From assembly GCA_016781485.1 (NCBI GenBank), contig JADDQH010000012.1, forward strand, positions 1 through 50,108: a stretch of 50,108 nt of DNA, given 5' to 3'. Source of the DNA: Chloroflexota bacterium. Its GTDB lineage: Bacteria; Chloroflexota; Limnocylindria; Limnocylindrales; CSP1-4. Every line of letters starts with the position of its first letter. Within the stretch, counting starts at the first letter, position 1. Made by a program: the position numbers and the translations under genes. This document shows, piece by piece, positions 35,076 to 45,913 of the stretch. The notes under the pieces were generated by a model, which worked only from the letters and a program-made list of their open reading frames with translations, was not told the origin of the DNA and searched no databases.

Positions 35076-35383
35076 GCCAGTCTCTCGACGCCTATCTGAT
35101 GCTCTCAGCGCTCCTGTTCTGCGTCGGCAGTTTCGGGTTCCTTGCGCGGCGCAACGCCATCGCCATGCTGATGTCCATCGAGTTGATGTTGAACGCGGTC
35201 AACCTCGCGATCGTCGCGTTCGGGGCGTTCGTCCCAGCGCTCCAGAACCGTGCCTCGATCATCGCGCTCACCGTGATGGCCGTCGCCGCGGCCGAGGCTA
35301 CCGTCGGTCTCGCCATCGTCATCGCGATCTACAGGAACCGCAGGACGCCGCTCGTCGATGAATACGCAAGCATGCGGGAGTGA
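35072..35383 (+). CDS. nuoK: NADH-quinone oxidoreductase subunit K, probable CTG start
   Basis: NuoK has three membrane helices and two conserved glutamates in the proton path: the Glu of SIELMLNAVNL and the Glu of VAAAEATVGLAIVI. From ATG 35099 the first nine residues of the family are missing. Starting at CTG 35072 gives Ser-Gln-Ser-Leu-Asp-Ala-Tyr-Leu before Met-Leu-Ser-Ala-Leu-Leu-Phe, which matches the usual SLxxYLxLSAxLF. GGAAGGGG lies about 10 bases upstream, and CTGA overlaps the nuoJ stop, like the GTGA overlaps elsewhere in the operon. Length is then 103, close to the usual 100. Confidence 0.9.
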   Translation: MSQSLDAYLMLSALLFCVGSFGFLARRNAIAMLMSIELMLNAVNLAIVAFGAFVPALQNRASIIALTVMAVAAAEATVGLAIVIAIYRNRRTPLVDEYASMRE

Positions 35384-35452
35384 TGGTGGTGACCCTGCCT
35401 CAGCGCGCCGTGCGCGCCGCCATCGGATACGAGCGCGCGTGATCGGCGGCTC

Positions 35453-37497
<2,045 letters not shown>

Positions 37498-37501
<4 letters not shown>

Positions 37502-39048
37502 TCACCCCATCGAGCGTCCCGCTGCTGTCGCTCATCACGTTCACGCCGCTGATCGGGGCGCTCGTCCTCGCGTTCGTGCCGCGCAACAATGTCCGGCTCA
37601 TCCGGCTCGGTGCCCTGCTCACGTCGCTCGTCGCGTTCGGGCTGTCGCTCGTCGCGCTGGCGGCCTTCGACCCCGCCGGCGGTGCGGCGTCGGGCGGACG
37701 CGCGTTCCAGTTCCTCGAGCAGGCCGAATGGATCCCGGCCTTCGGGATCCGCTACAAGCTCGGCCTCGACGGGATCTCGCTCGCACTCGTCGTGCTGACG
37801 ACGACGCTCACCTGGATCAGCATCCTCGCGAGCTTCCGGCCCATCCGGGACCGGGTGAAGGAGTACATGATCTCCTTCCTCATCCTCGAGGTCGGCATGG
37901 TCGGGGTGTTCCTGGCGCTCGACCTGTTCCTGTTCTACATCTTCTTCGAGATCGTCCTCGTCCCGATGTACCTCATCATCGGCATCTGGGGCGGGACGAA
38001 CCGGATCTACGCGACCATCAAGTTCGTCCTCTACACGCTCGTCGGCTCGCTCCTCATGCTCGTCGGGATCCTCGCCACGGCGTTCGCCTTCCAGTCGGCG
38101 CGGGGCAGCTGGACGGGCGCGTTCGACTACGAGCAGCTGTTGACCGCAGGGTTCGACCCTGGTCTACAGATGTTCGCGTTCGCGACGATGTCGTTCGCGT
38201 TCGCGATCAAGGTCCCGATGTTCCCCTTCCACACCTGGCTACCGGACGCCCACGTGGAAGCGCCGACCGCCGGCTCCGTCATCCTTGCCGGCGTCCTGCT
38301 CAAACTCGGCGGATACGGGTTCATCCGGTTCGCGGTACCGCTCTACCCCCAGGCAGCAGAGATGTTCGCGCCGGCGATCATCGTGCTGTCGCTCATCGGG
38401 ATCATCTACGGCGCGGTCGTCGCGCTCGTCCAGCCGGACCTGAAGAAGCTGATCGCGTACAGCTCGGTGAGCCATATGGGGTTCGTGACGCTCGGGATCT
38501 TCATCTTCCAGGAGCAGGGGCTCCAGGGAGCGGTGCTTCAGATGGTGACCCACGGGATCATCACGGCCGCTCTGTTCCTGTGCGTCGGGGTGATCTACGA
38601 GCGGACGCACGATCGGACGATCGCGAAGATGGGCGGACTCGCGGCAGTGACCCCTGTCTATGCCGCAGTGTTCGGCTTCTTCATGCTGGCGAGTCTCGGG
38701 CTGCCGGGGCTCGCCCAGTTCATCAGCGAGTTCCTCGTGCTCCTGGGAGCGTTCGCCTACTCTCCCGTCGTTGCCGCTGTCGCCACCGTCGTCGTCGTCC
38801 TCGCCGCCGCGTACCTGATGTGGATGTACCAGCGGATCGTCTTCGGTCAGGTGTCGGATTTCTTGAAGGGACTCGGGCACCACCTGACCGACATCTCCCC
38901 TGCTGAGCTGCTGACCCTCACGCCCCTCCTCGCGCTGACGCTCGCGTTCGGGGTCTTCCCGGGCTGGATCCTGGAACTGCTCCATGAGCCGGTCCAGGGG
39001 ATCATCGCGCGCGTGGGAGAGGCGCCGCCGATCGGGTTGCTTCCGTGA
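37498..39048 (+). CDS. nuoM: NADH-quinone oxidoreductase subunit M (antiporter-like proton pump)
   Basis: NuoM is the middle proton pump, with about 14 helices in 516 residues. Key residues are the Glu of IFFEIVLVPMYLIIG and the Lys of AIKVPMFPFHTWLPDAHVEAP, with ILLKLGGYGF-type and YSSVSHMGFV blocks following. GTG 37498 is chosen because GTGA overlaps the nuoL stop; the frame is open further upstream inside nuoL but that part is not protein-like. nuoN overlaps its stop in the same way. Confidence 0.97.
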
Positions 39049-40541
39049 CGTCGCCGGCCGAGCTCCTCGCGCTCGCGCCGCTCGCCCTCGTGGCCGGTCT
39101 GGCCATGCTCGTGATCGTGGTGGACATGATCCGGCCCGGCCGAGACAGCCTCGTGACGGCGGTCGCGGTCATCGGGCTCGTGGCCGCGATCGTCGTGACC
39201 GCGCTCGTCTGGACGACCGGGACCCGGGAGCTGTTCGACGGCGCGTACGTGCGTGATGACCTGACGAACTTCCTCGACCTGCTGTTCCTCTCGATCGCGC
39301 TCCTGACGATCCTCTTCTCGCCCGACTACCTGCGTCCGCGAGCACTGCCGATGGCTGAGTTCGCCTCGACGCTGCTGTTCGCGATCAGTGGCGCGATGCT
39401 GCTCGGTGCCTCGCGCGACCTGCTCGTGCTGTTCCTCGGGCTCGAACTGCTCGTGCTCCCGGGGTACATGCTTGCCGGGTTCGCGAAGCGCGATGGGTTC
39501 TCGACCGAGGGCGCCATCAAGTACTTCCTGCTTGGCTCGTTCTCCAGCGCGATCCTCCTGTTCGGCCTCGCGCTGACGTGGGGCTACACGGGCTCCACGC
39601 GCGTCACAGACGTCGCGAGCTACCTGGAAGGGGTAGTGGCGGGGAACCAGGCCCTCTCGCCCGCACTCGTGATGGGCCTCGCACTCCTGACGACCGGTGC
39701 GGCATTCAAGATCGCGGCGGTCCCGTTCCACTACTGGACGCCGGACGCGTACCAGGGTTCGCCGACGCCCGTGACCGGGTATCTCTCCGTCGGGCCGAAG
39801 GTCGCGGCATTCGCGCTGATCCTCCGGCTGTTCGTCGAGGCGCTGTCACCGCTCAAGGGCGACTGGGTGGCGATCGTCGTCGTCCTTGCCGCGCTCACGA
39901 TGACGCTCGGCAACCTCGTCGCGCTCACGCAGGACAACATCAAGCGGATGCTCGCGTACAGCTCGATCGCACACACCGGCTACATCCTGGTAGGACTGGC
40001 GGCGTTCGCTGCTTCGCCACGAGGCTCGGAGGCAGAGCGCGCAGGGCTCTTCGGGCTGCTGTTCTACAGCCTGGCGTACGCGTTCATGAACCTCGGCGCG
40101 TTCGGCGTGGTCGCGGCGCTCCAACGCCGTCCCGGTGTCACCAGCCAGATCTCGAGCTTCTCGGGGCTGGGCCGGCGAGCACTCGGACCCGCGCTGCTGA
40201 TGACGCTCTTCCTGCTCTCGCTGACGGGGATCCCGCCTCTGGCCGGCTTCTTCGCGAAGGCCTACGTCATCCTGCCGGCACTCCAGGCCGGCGGCGTCTG
40301 GCTCCCGCTCCTCGCGGTGATCGCGGTCCTCAACGCCGCTGCCGCCGCCTTCTATTACCTCCGCGTGATCATCGTGATGTTCGTCCAGGACCCGCCGGAG
40401 AACGCGGCCGGCGTCTCCACCGGGCGTGCGATGGGCGTCGGGCTCGCCGCGACGGCGATCCTGACGATCGTCATCGGGGTAGTCCCCACGTTCGTCGACA
40501 TCACGCAGCGCGCCGCCAACGCCCTTCTCGCGCCGCTCTAG
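39045..40541 (+). CDS. nuoN: NADH-quinone oxidoreductase subunit N (antiporter-like proton pump)
   Basis: NuoN is the pump next to NuoK. About 14 helices in 498 residues. The Glu of LGLELLVLPGYMLAGF and the Lys of AAFKIAAVPFHYWTPDAYQGSPTPV are the proton-path residues. YSSIAHTGYIL and SLTGIPPLAGFFAK are family blocks. The start GTG 39045 forms GTGA with the nuoM stop. It is the last complex I gene; otsA follows 12 bases later and may be read through from the same transcript. Confidence 0.97.
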   Translation: MTSPAELLALAPLALVAGLAMLVIVVDMIRPGRDSLVTAVAVIGLVAAIVVTALVWTTGTRELFDGAYVRDDLTNFLDLLFLSIALLTILFSPDYLRPRALPMAEFASTLLFAISGAMLLGASRDLLVLFLGLELLVLPGYMLAGFAKRDGFSTEGAIKYFLLGSFSSAILLFGLALTWGYTGSTRVTDVASYLEGVVAGNQALSPALVMGLALLTTGAAFKIAAVPFHYWTPDAYQGSPTPVTGYLSVGPKVAAFALILRLFVEALSPLKGDWVAIVVVLAALTMTLGNLVALTQDNIKRMLAYSSIAHTGYILVGLAAFAASPRGSEAERAGLFGLLFYSLAYAFMNLGAFGVVAALQRRPGVTSQISSFSGLGRRALGPALLMTLFLLSLTGIPPLAGFFAKAYVILPALQAGGVWLPLLAVIAVLNAAAAAFYYLRVIIVMFVQDPPENAAGVSTGRAMGVGLAATAILTIVIGVVPTFVDITQRAANALLAPL

Positions 40542-40553
40542 GCCCGCGCCCAG

Positions 40554-42206
40554 ATGGCGGTGCGCCGCGTCGACCGTATCCCGCGGACGGACGGCGAGGC
40601 ACGGGAACGGCGCCTCGCGCGTGGGGCAAGGCTCCGTGGGTACCTGGACAGCCTCCTCTCGGACGACCAGCGGCTCCTCGTCGTGTCGAACCGGGGCCCC
40701 CTCAGCTTCGTCCACCGGCGAGGCGACGACTGGGAGGCGAATCGAGGCTCGGGGGGTCTCGTCACCGCGCTCGGCGAGCTTGGCCGGCTCGCTCCGGTCA
40801 GCTGGGTCAGCACGGCGATGGACGCAGGCGACCGCAAGGCGGCTGCCGCCCTCGCCGGTCCGGCGGAGGACCGTCGACGGCTCGAGGCACTGATCCGCCA
40901 ACAGCTCCCAGGGCAGGACATGGAGCTGCGGCTGACCGACGTCCCCGACGACGCCTACGCGCTGCACTACGGGACCGTCTCGAACCCCTTCCTGTGGTTC
41001 GTCCAGCATCAGCTGTACATGCTCCCGTACGACCCGCAGGTGGACGACCAGCTGATCGACGCGTGGCGGAACGGGTACTCCGTGGTGAACCACCTGCTCG
41101 CCCGGGCCGCCCTCGACGCGTCCCCCGCGTCCCGGCCCGTGGTCATGCTCCAGGACTATCACCTCTATCTCGCCGCCGCCACGATCCGGCAGGAGCGACC
41201 GGGCAGCCTCCTCCTTCACTTCAATCACATCCCGTGGCCCGGCCTCGAGGCGTGGCAGATGCTTCCCCAGAACCTTCGGCGCGCGGTCCACCACGGCCTT
41301 CTGGCGAACGACATCCTCGGCTTCCAGACCGACCGGTACGCGGCGAATTTCCTGACGTCCGCGGCGGCGTTCGTGCGCGATGCCAGGGTCGACCGTGCGG
41401 CACGCTCGATCGCGTGGCGCGGGCGGACCATCTACGTACGGGCATACCCGATCTCGCTCGAGCCGGACGCGCTCGTGCGCTTCGCGCGCGGCGCAGACGT
41501 CGCCGCGCGCCGCGAGGCCCTCGCCGCGCGCCTCGATCGCGCCGGCCGTCCCCGGTTGGTCGTCCGCGTCGACCGCCTCGAACCCTCCAAGAACGTCCTT
41601 CGGGGTTTCCTCGCCTTCGAGGCGCTGCTCGAGCGGCGACCCGAGCTCCGTGCCCAGGTCCGCTTCCTCGCGATCCAGTCGACGAGCCGCGAGACGCTGC
41701 CGGAATACGCGCAGTACGCCGCCGCCGTCCGCGAGGTCGTCGGGCGCGTGAACGGCCTTGCCGACCCCGACGAGGCTCCCATCTGGCTCTTGGACGGGAC
41801 GGACTACGCACTCGCGATGGCGGCGCTCCAGCTCGCCGACGCGGTGCTCGTCAACCCGATCGTGGACGGGATGAACCTCGTCGCGAAGGAGGCGGTGCTG
41901 GTGGGGGACCCGGTGCTCATCCTGTCGGAGACGGCGGGCGCGGCAGAGCAGCTGGCACGGGACTCGCTCATGGTCACGGCGACCGACGTGGCAGGGACGA
42001 GCCGGACCATCGAAGCCGCGCTTTCCATGCCCACGTCCGAGCGACAGCTGCGAGCGCGGCGGCTGCGTGCCGGCGTGAGGGAGCAGGATATCGAGTGGTG
42101 GCTGGGCCGGCAGCTGCGTGACCTCGTGGCGGTCAGCGAAGCCCGCCGGCCACCCTCGCGGCCGCTCCGCGACACGCTCCGCGGCTTCGAGCCCGACCTC
42201 GACTAG
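40554..42206 (+). CDS. otsA: Trehalose-6-phosphate synthase family glycosyltransferase (GT20)
   Basis: GT20 enzymes transfer glucose from a sugar nucleotide to glucose-6-phosphate, making trehalose-6-phosphate. Motifs: VVSNRGPLSF (about 41-50), GGLVTALGEL, SNPFLWFVQHQLYML, DYHLYLAAATI, FNHIPWPG, GFQTDRYAANFL, VDRLEPSKN (Arg and Lys contact the donor) and VDGMNLVAKEAV. The usual DYSKG and RDGMNLV forms are changed to EPSKN and VDGMNLV, so a related product such as glucosylglycerol phosphate cannot be excluded. Length 550 is slightly above OtsA (470-500). The convergent otsB-like gene shares its stop region. Confidence 0.85.
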   Translation: MAVRRVDRIPRTDGEARERRLARGARLRGYLDSLLSDDQRLLVVSNRGPLSFVHRRGDDWEANRGSGGLVTALGELGRLAPVSWVSTAMDAGDRKAAAALAGPAEDRRRLEALIRQQLPGQDMELRLTDVPDDAYALHYGTVSNPFLWFVQHQLYMLPYDPQVDDQLIDAWRNGYSVVNHLLARAALDASPASRPVVMLQDYHLYLAAATIRQERPGSLLLHFNHIPWPGLEAWQMLPQNLRRAVHHGLLANDILGFQTDRYAANFLTSAAAFVRDARVDRAARSIAWRGRTIYVRAYPISLEPDALVRFARGADVAARREALAARLDRAGRPRLVVRVDRLEPSKNVLRGFLAFEALLERRPELRAQVRFLAIQSTSRETLPEYAQYAAAVREVVGRVNGLADPDEAPIWLLDGTDYALAMAALQLADAVLVNPIVDGMNLVAKEAVLVGDPVLILSETAGAAEQLARDSLMVTATDVAGTSRTIEAALSMPTSERQLRARRLRAGVREQDIEWWLGRQLRDLVAVSEARRPPSRPLRDTLRGFEPDLD

Positions 42207-43132
42207 CGCTTCTCGAGGAGACGCGCGAGACCCGACAGGAACCGGGCCGCATCGCGGGGCGACGCAAGCACGAGATCGGCCGCGGCGGCGACGTCCGGCG
42301 GCGCTTCGGGACGCGCGTGGACGGCAAGCGCGAACCCCTCCGTTCGTCCCAGCCGACGCGCTTGGCGGAGGACCTCGAACGCCAGGGCGTCACTCGTGTC
42401 GTCGCCGAGGATGAGCGTGAGGGCCGGTCGCAGCTCTTGCAGCAGCTCCGACATGGCTTCGCCCTTCATGATCGCTCCCGGCGGGCGGAGCTCGAGCACG
42501 CGCCGACCCGGGAAGCGGACGAACCGACGGTCGGGATCCACCGCGTCGACGGCGCGAAGCACCTGCTCGGCCGCCGCCTCGACGTCCGGCGCCGTCCTGT
42601 AGTGGAACGCGACAGCCGGACGCTTCCGCTCCACGATCAGCCACGGCTCCGGGACCAGCTCGGGCACCCGTCGCGCTAGCTCCTCGGAGGCGTCACCGAA
42701 CGCGGCGACGACCGGATGGAACGCGACGTCCAGCGATTCGGGGCGCTGACCCCGTCGCAGCTCGCCTCGTTCAAGGCCGTGGTTCCCGCGGTACCGCACG
42801 CCCCCGACGCGCACGCGCGCCGCGACGTCCGCCGCGGTCCGCCCGGACAGGATCACGACGGCAACGTCCGGCTGAGCGGCGAGCACCCGCAGCGCGCGGC
42901 GGGCCAGCGGCAGGATCATCGCGCTCCATGGGTCGAGGACGATCTGGCTGAGCGTCCCGTCGAAGTCCGAGACGACAAGGATCGGGCGCAGCTGCAAGTA
43001 GGGGCGGACCGACGCGAGCGCGGCCCCGACCGAGATCGGCCGCCGGACGGCAAGGGGAGCGGCGGGCGCGAACGGACTTGCCATGGGCGTCCCTGGCCCT
43101 TCGTGGGATCCCCGTCGCTCCTCCGCGCTCAC
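42203..43132 (-). CDS. otsB: Trehalose-6-phosphate phosphatase family (HAD)
   Basis: This HAD-family enzyme would remove the phosphate from the OtsA product. The catalytic DFDGTLSQIV (Asp nucleophile and acid) lies near 54, SGRTAADV near 95, YRGNHGLE near 114, the Lys of the PGAIMKGEAM loop near 225, and GDDTSD (metal-binding Asp) near 245. Length 309 includes an N-terminal extension of about 45 residues; a Met at residue 17 (43084) is an alternative start. GTG 43132 forms GTGA with the upstream thioredoxin-like gene's stop, so the two are coupled. It converges on otsA with a shared CTAG. Confidence 0.88.
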   Translation of the reverse strand: MSAEERRGSHEGPGTPMASPFAPAAPLAVRRPISVGAALASVRPYLQLRPILVVSDFDGTLSQIVLDPWSAMILPLARRALRVLAAQPDVAVVILSGRTAADVAARVRVGGVRYRGNHGLERGELRRGQRPESLDVAFHPVVAAFGDASEELARRVPELVPEPWLIVERKRPAVAFHYRTAPDVEAAAEQVLRAVDAVDPDRRFVRFPGRRVLELRPPGAIMKGEAMSELLQELRPALTLILGDDTSDALAFEVLRQARRLGRTEGFALAVHARPEAPPDVAAAADLVLASPRDAARFLSGLARLLEKR

Positions 43133-43848
43133 AGCTCGATGGACGCGCCCGGAAGGACGGTTCGGATGGCACGCAGGAAGACGTCCGGTCCGCCACCGCC
43201 ATAGACGAAACCGCGCACCCTCCCTTCGGCGTCCAGCCAGTAGTGCACGGGCAGGACGAAGGCGCCCCAGGCGTCCTGCGCTCGCCCGTCGGCGTCGAGC
43301 GCGACGGGGAGGGTAAGACCGAGAGAGTCCACGAGCGCCGCCGCCGTCTGCTCGTCCTCGCGCACGTCGACGACGATGACCCGCAGCTGTTCACCGAGCT
43401 GCGACTCGATCCGTTGCATCAGGCGCAGCTCGTCGCGGCACGTCGGGCACCAGCTCGCCGTGAAGTTCACCCACACCGGTCTTCCCCCCACGCTCTCCGA
43501 GTCGATCCGACCACCGCCCAGCAACGGGAGGTCGAGCGCCGGCGCGCGCTGACCGATACGCAAGCCGACGTCGCGGGCAGCGGTGGGTGAGGCACTCGCG
43601 ACAGAGGCGGTCGGCGGCGGCATCACGGTCGTCGCCGAGGTCGGAGCGGACATCGTCGCGGAGGCCCTCGGCTGGCCCGTCACGGCGCCCGGGCCCGTGC
43701 CTCCGGGGTGAGAGGCCGCCGGCGTCCGATGGATCACTCCGGGAGCGGTCCCGCTCGCCAGCCTGCCGGGAAGTAGCGCCACGACGGCGGCCGCGGCGAT
43801 CGCGACGACCACGATCCCGAGCATGACGCCGAGCAGATACCCTCGCAT
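43129..43848 (-). CDS. Membrane-anchored thioredoxin-like protein (TlpA/ResA type)
   Basis: The protein has one N-terminal membrane helix (residues 4-25), a Ser/Thr/Pro/Ala-rich linker of about 65 residues and a thioredoxin fold from about 95 to 239. The redox motif Trp-Cys-Pro-Thr-Cys is within VNFTASWCPTCRDEL. Later, the cis-Pro strand FVLPVHYWLD replaces the usual TPTxFLID, an unusual form. The domain faces outside, so it probably reduces or forms disulfides of exported proteins such as cytochromes. ATG 43848 was chosen over farther starts because those overlap the divergent gene and because a TACACT box lies 10 bases upstream. Confidence 0.82.
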   Translation of the reverse strand: MRGYLLGVMLGIVVVAIAAAAVVALLPGRLASGTAPGVIHRTPAASHPGGTGPGAVTGQPRASATMSAPTSATTVMPPPTASVASASPTAARDVGLRIGQRAPALDLPLLGGGRIDSESVGGRPVWVNFTASWCPTCRDELRLMQRIESQLGEQLRVIVVDVREDEQTAAALVDSLGLTLPVALDADGRAQDAWGAFVLPVHYWLDAEGRVRGFVYGGGGPDVFLRAIRTVLPGASIEL

Positions 43849-43858
43849 ACGGGGCGGG

Positions 43859-43864
43859 AGTGTA
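43859..43864 (-). promoter_or_regulatory. Possible -10 box (TACACT) of the thioredoxin-like/otsB operon
   Basis: TACACT on the minus strand ends 10 bases before the ATG at 43848. It supports that start and a very short leader. It lies 59 bases from the -10 box of the divergent sortase-like gene. Confidence 0.4.
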
Positions 43865-43923
43865 CGACGCGCGGCTCGCGGGGGAGCACCGGCGACGTCG
43901 TGGAGCGCGACCGACGCTGCTGG

Positions 43924-43929
43924 TAGCAT
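43924..43929 (+). promoter_or_regulatory. Possible -10 box (TAGCAT) of the sortase-like gene
   Basis: TAGCAT ends 10 bases before the ATG at 43940. Divergent from the TACACT box at 43859. No consensus -35 box was found. Confidence 0.4.
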
Positions 43930-43939
43930 CCGCGGGCTC

Positions 43940-44689
43940 ATGGCAACCGCTTTCCACCGCCTCGTCTCGGCCGCGATCATGGCGGGTGGCGTCACCCTGA
44001 TCGCCGCCGGCCTCCTCTTCTACACCGCACCACAGGCGGTCGGCGACGCCGTCGTCACTCCGCCTCCGCGGACCGCTGGCGCCGCTGGATCCGCGTCGCC
44101 TGGTCGTGCGACGAGTTCCCCTTCCCCCGTCGCGCCGCGTTCGACTGGACCGGCACGCGTCGTAGCCGGCTCCACGGCTCCCTCGCAGCCGACTCCTGAC
44201 CCCACGCCGACCCCACGGCCGGCGGCCGCCAGCCGCATCGTCGTGCCGTCGCTCGACATCGACCTTGCGATCGTCCCCGGGAACGAGGGGTACCCGCTGT
44301 GCGACGTGGCACAGTGGCTGGCGCACTACGGACAGCCTGGCGAGGGCCGGACGGTCTATCTATACGCCCACGCCCGCGAGGGGATGTTCGGGCCGCTCCT
44401 GGAAGAGTCGATGCGGCAGAACGGGAAAGGGATGCTCGGTGCGCTCGTCCAGGTCTACACGAGGGACGGACGGGTCCATCTGTACGAGATCGTCCGGGTC
44501 AAGCGGCACGCTACCGATTTCTCGATCGCCGACGAGGTCCCTCCCGGTGAGGAGCGACTCATCCTTCAAACGAGCGAGGGGCCGCGAGGGACCGTCCCCA
44601 AGCTCCAGGTCGCGGCCCGGCTCCTGAGTCGCCAGGCGGGGGACGTCGGGGAGGCCAACCCGATCCCCAGGCCGCGCGACTGCTCGTAG
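43940..44689 (+). CDS. Sortase-like membrane protein lacking the catalytic cysteine
   Basis: The 249-residue protein has one N-terminal membrane helix (about 8-30), a long Pro/Ser/Thr/Ala-rich linker (about 36-92) and a C-terminal sortase-like beta barrel. The barrel begins IVVPSLDIDLAIVPG. YLYAHAREGMFGPLL holds the expected His at 144. The strand with the catalytic Cys reads LILQTSEGPRG, with Ser212 where sortases have Cys in TLxTC. The only other cysteines do not align. It may be an inactive or differently acting sortase homologue. It converges with the CorA-like gene. Confidence 0.68.
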   Translation: MATAFHRLVSAAIMAGGVTLIAAGLLFYTAPQAVGDAVVTPPPRTAGAAGSASPGRATSSPSPVAPRSTGPARVVAGSTAPSQPTPDPTPTPRPAAASRIVVPSLDIDLAIVPGNEGYPLCDVAQWLAHYGQPGEGRTVYLYAHAREGMFGPLLEESMRQNGKGMLGALVQVYTRDGRVHLYEIVRVKRHATDFSIADEVPPGEERLILQTSEGPRGTVPKLQVAARLLSRQAGDVGEANPIPRPRDCS

Positions 44690-44701
44690 GAGCGACCGGA
44701 C

Positions 44702-45913
44702 CTACAGCCAGTCGATCCTGCGGAAGTACAGGAAACCGCCGAATCCGAGCGCGAGGATGGCCAACGCCACTGCCCAGAAGCGCGCCGCGTCGGCGCCCTG
44801 GAACGCGAGCCCTGCTTCGCTCATACCGAAGATCCCAGCCACTGCGCCGACTCCGGCGAGGATCGCCGTGACCGCCGTCAGCCGCTTCATGACCTCGGAG
44901 AGGTTGTTGTTCACAGTCGATAGGTACGCGTCGAGCGTGCTCCCGACGAGCTCGCGGAACGTGTCCAGCTCCTCCGTGAGCCGGATGAGATGGTCGTAGA
45001 CGTCACGGAAATAGGGGACGCGTTCGGGTCGGACGAGCGGCAGGTCGCGGTTGGTGAGTCGGTTGAAGATCTCTCGCTGCGGGACCACCGCTCGGCGGAT
45101 CGTCAGCAGGTCGCGGCGGACCTGGAACAGCCGCTCGACCAGCCAGCCGCTGGGCCTGCCCAATACGTCGTCCTGGAGCTCGTCGATCTCGTCGCCGATC
45201 TTGTCGAAGACGGGGAAATAGCCATCGACGAGCCAGTCCACGATCGCCCACAGGACATAATCGGGGCCTTCCCGGAGGAAGGGCTCGACGCCGCGTCGGA
45301 AGTGCGGCGCGCTCGACGGCTGCCACTCCGGGGGGTGGGCGGTCAACAGGAAGCGCTCGCCCAGCAGCAGGTCGACCTCGACGCTCGCCAACTCTCCGGC
45401 GTAGAACAGCGGGAACATCACGAGCTGCAGGACGTTTCCGGTCAGCTCGACCTTGGCCCGCTGGTTCCGCTCTGCGATGTCCTCCACCACGAGCGGGTGC
45501 AGATCGAGACACCGCGCCAGGTCGGCGAGGGTCTCGGTGTCGGGGTCTTGGAGGTCTATCCACAGGTGCGTCGATGGATCGGCGAACACGGCACGGACGT
45601 CCGTGACGGACCGGAGCGCGACGAGACCCCGGGGAGACCAGGCGTGGCCGGAGAAGCCCGACGCTCGGTCCCGCATGGAGGGTGTCGCGAGTCCTCCCGC
45701 ACTCGACTTCGAAGTCGTCCCAGCGCCGTTCAGCAGCTCAGCGTCTGCTCGGCGCTCGGTTGCCGCCTCCGGAAGAGGCCGGGCGAGCGCGTGGGGCAAC
45801 GGTGCCTCCGTGGGTGGACGGGCATCGAGAGGAGGACTGCCTCCCGCCGACACGTTCCCCGCCGCCGCCGGTCCCGGCTCAGAGGGCGAGCGCGGCCTCC
45901 CCTTCGTCGTCAC
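44702..45913 (-). CDS. CorA-family divalent-cation transporter with GMS instead of GMN
   Basis: CorA forms pentameric Mg2+/Co2+ channels. The cytoplasmic funnel has LHPLVVEDIAERNQRAKVE and IVDWLVDGYFPVFDKIGDEIDELQDDV, and the long stalk helix ends in TVNNNLSEVMKRLTAVTAIL. Two C-terminal membrane helices follow, and the protein ends in a basic YFRRIDWL. The pore signature between the helices should be GMN, the selectivity filter; here it is Gly-Met-Ser (IFGMSEAG). GTG 45913 was chosen for its GAGGAG site and overlaps the MFS gene end. About 90 disordered residues precede the core; ATG 45676 is the alternative start. Substrate uncertain. Confidence 0.8.
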   Translation of the reverse strand: MTTKGRPRSPSEPGPAAAGNVSAGGSPPLDARPPTEAPLPHALARPLPEAATERRADAELLNGAGTTSKSSAGGLATPSMRDRASGFSGHAWSPRGLVALRSVTDVRAVFADPSTHLWIDLQDPDTETLADLARCLDLHPLVVEDIAERNQRAKVELTGNVLQLVMFPLFYAGELASVEVDLLLGERFLLTAHPPEWQPSSAPHFRRGVEPFLREGPDYVLWAIVDWLVDGYFPVFDKIGDEIDELQDDVLGRPSGWLVERLFQVRRDLLTIRRAVVPQREIFNRLTNRDLPLVRPERVPYFRDVYDHLIRLTEELDTFRELVGSTLDAYLSTVNNNLSEVMKRLTAVTAILAGVGAVAGIFGMSEAGLAFQGADAARFWAVALAILALGFGGFLYFRRIDWL

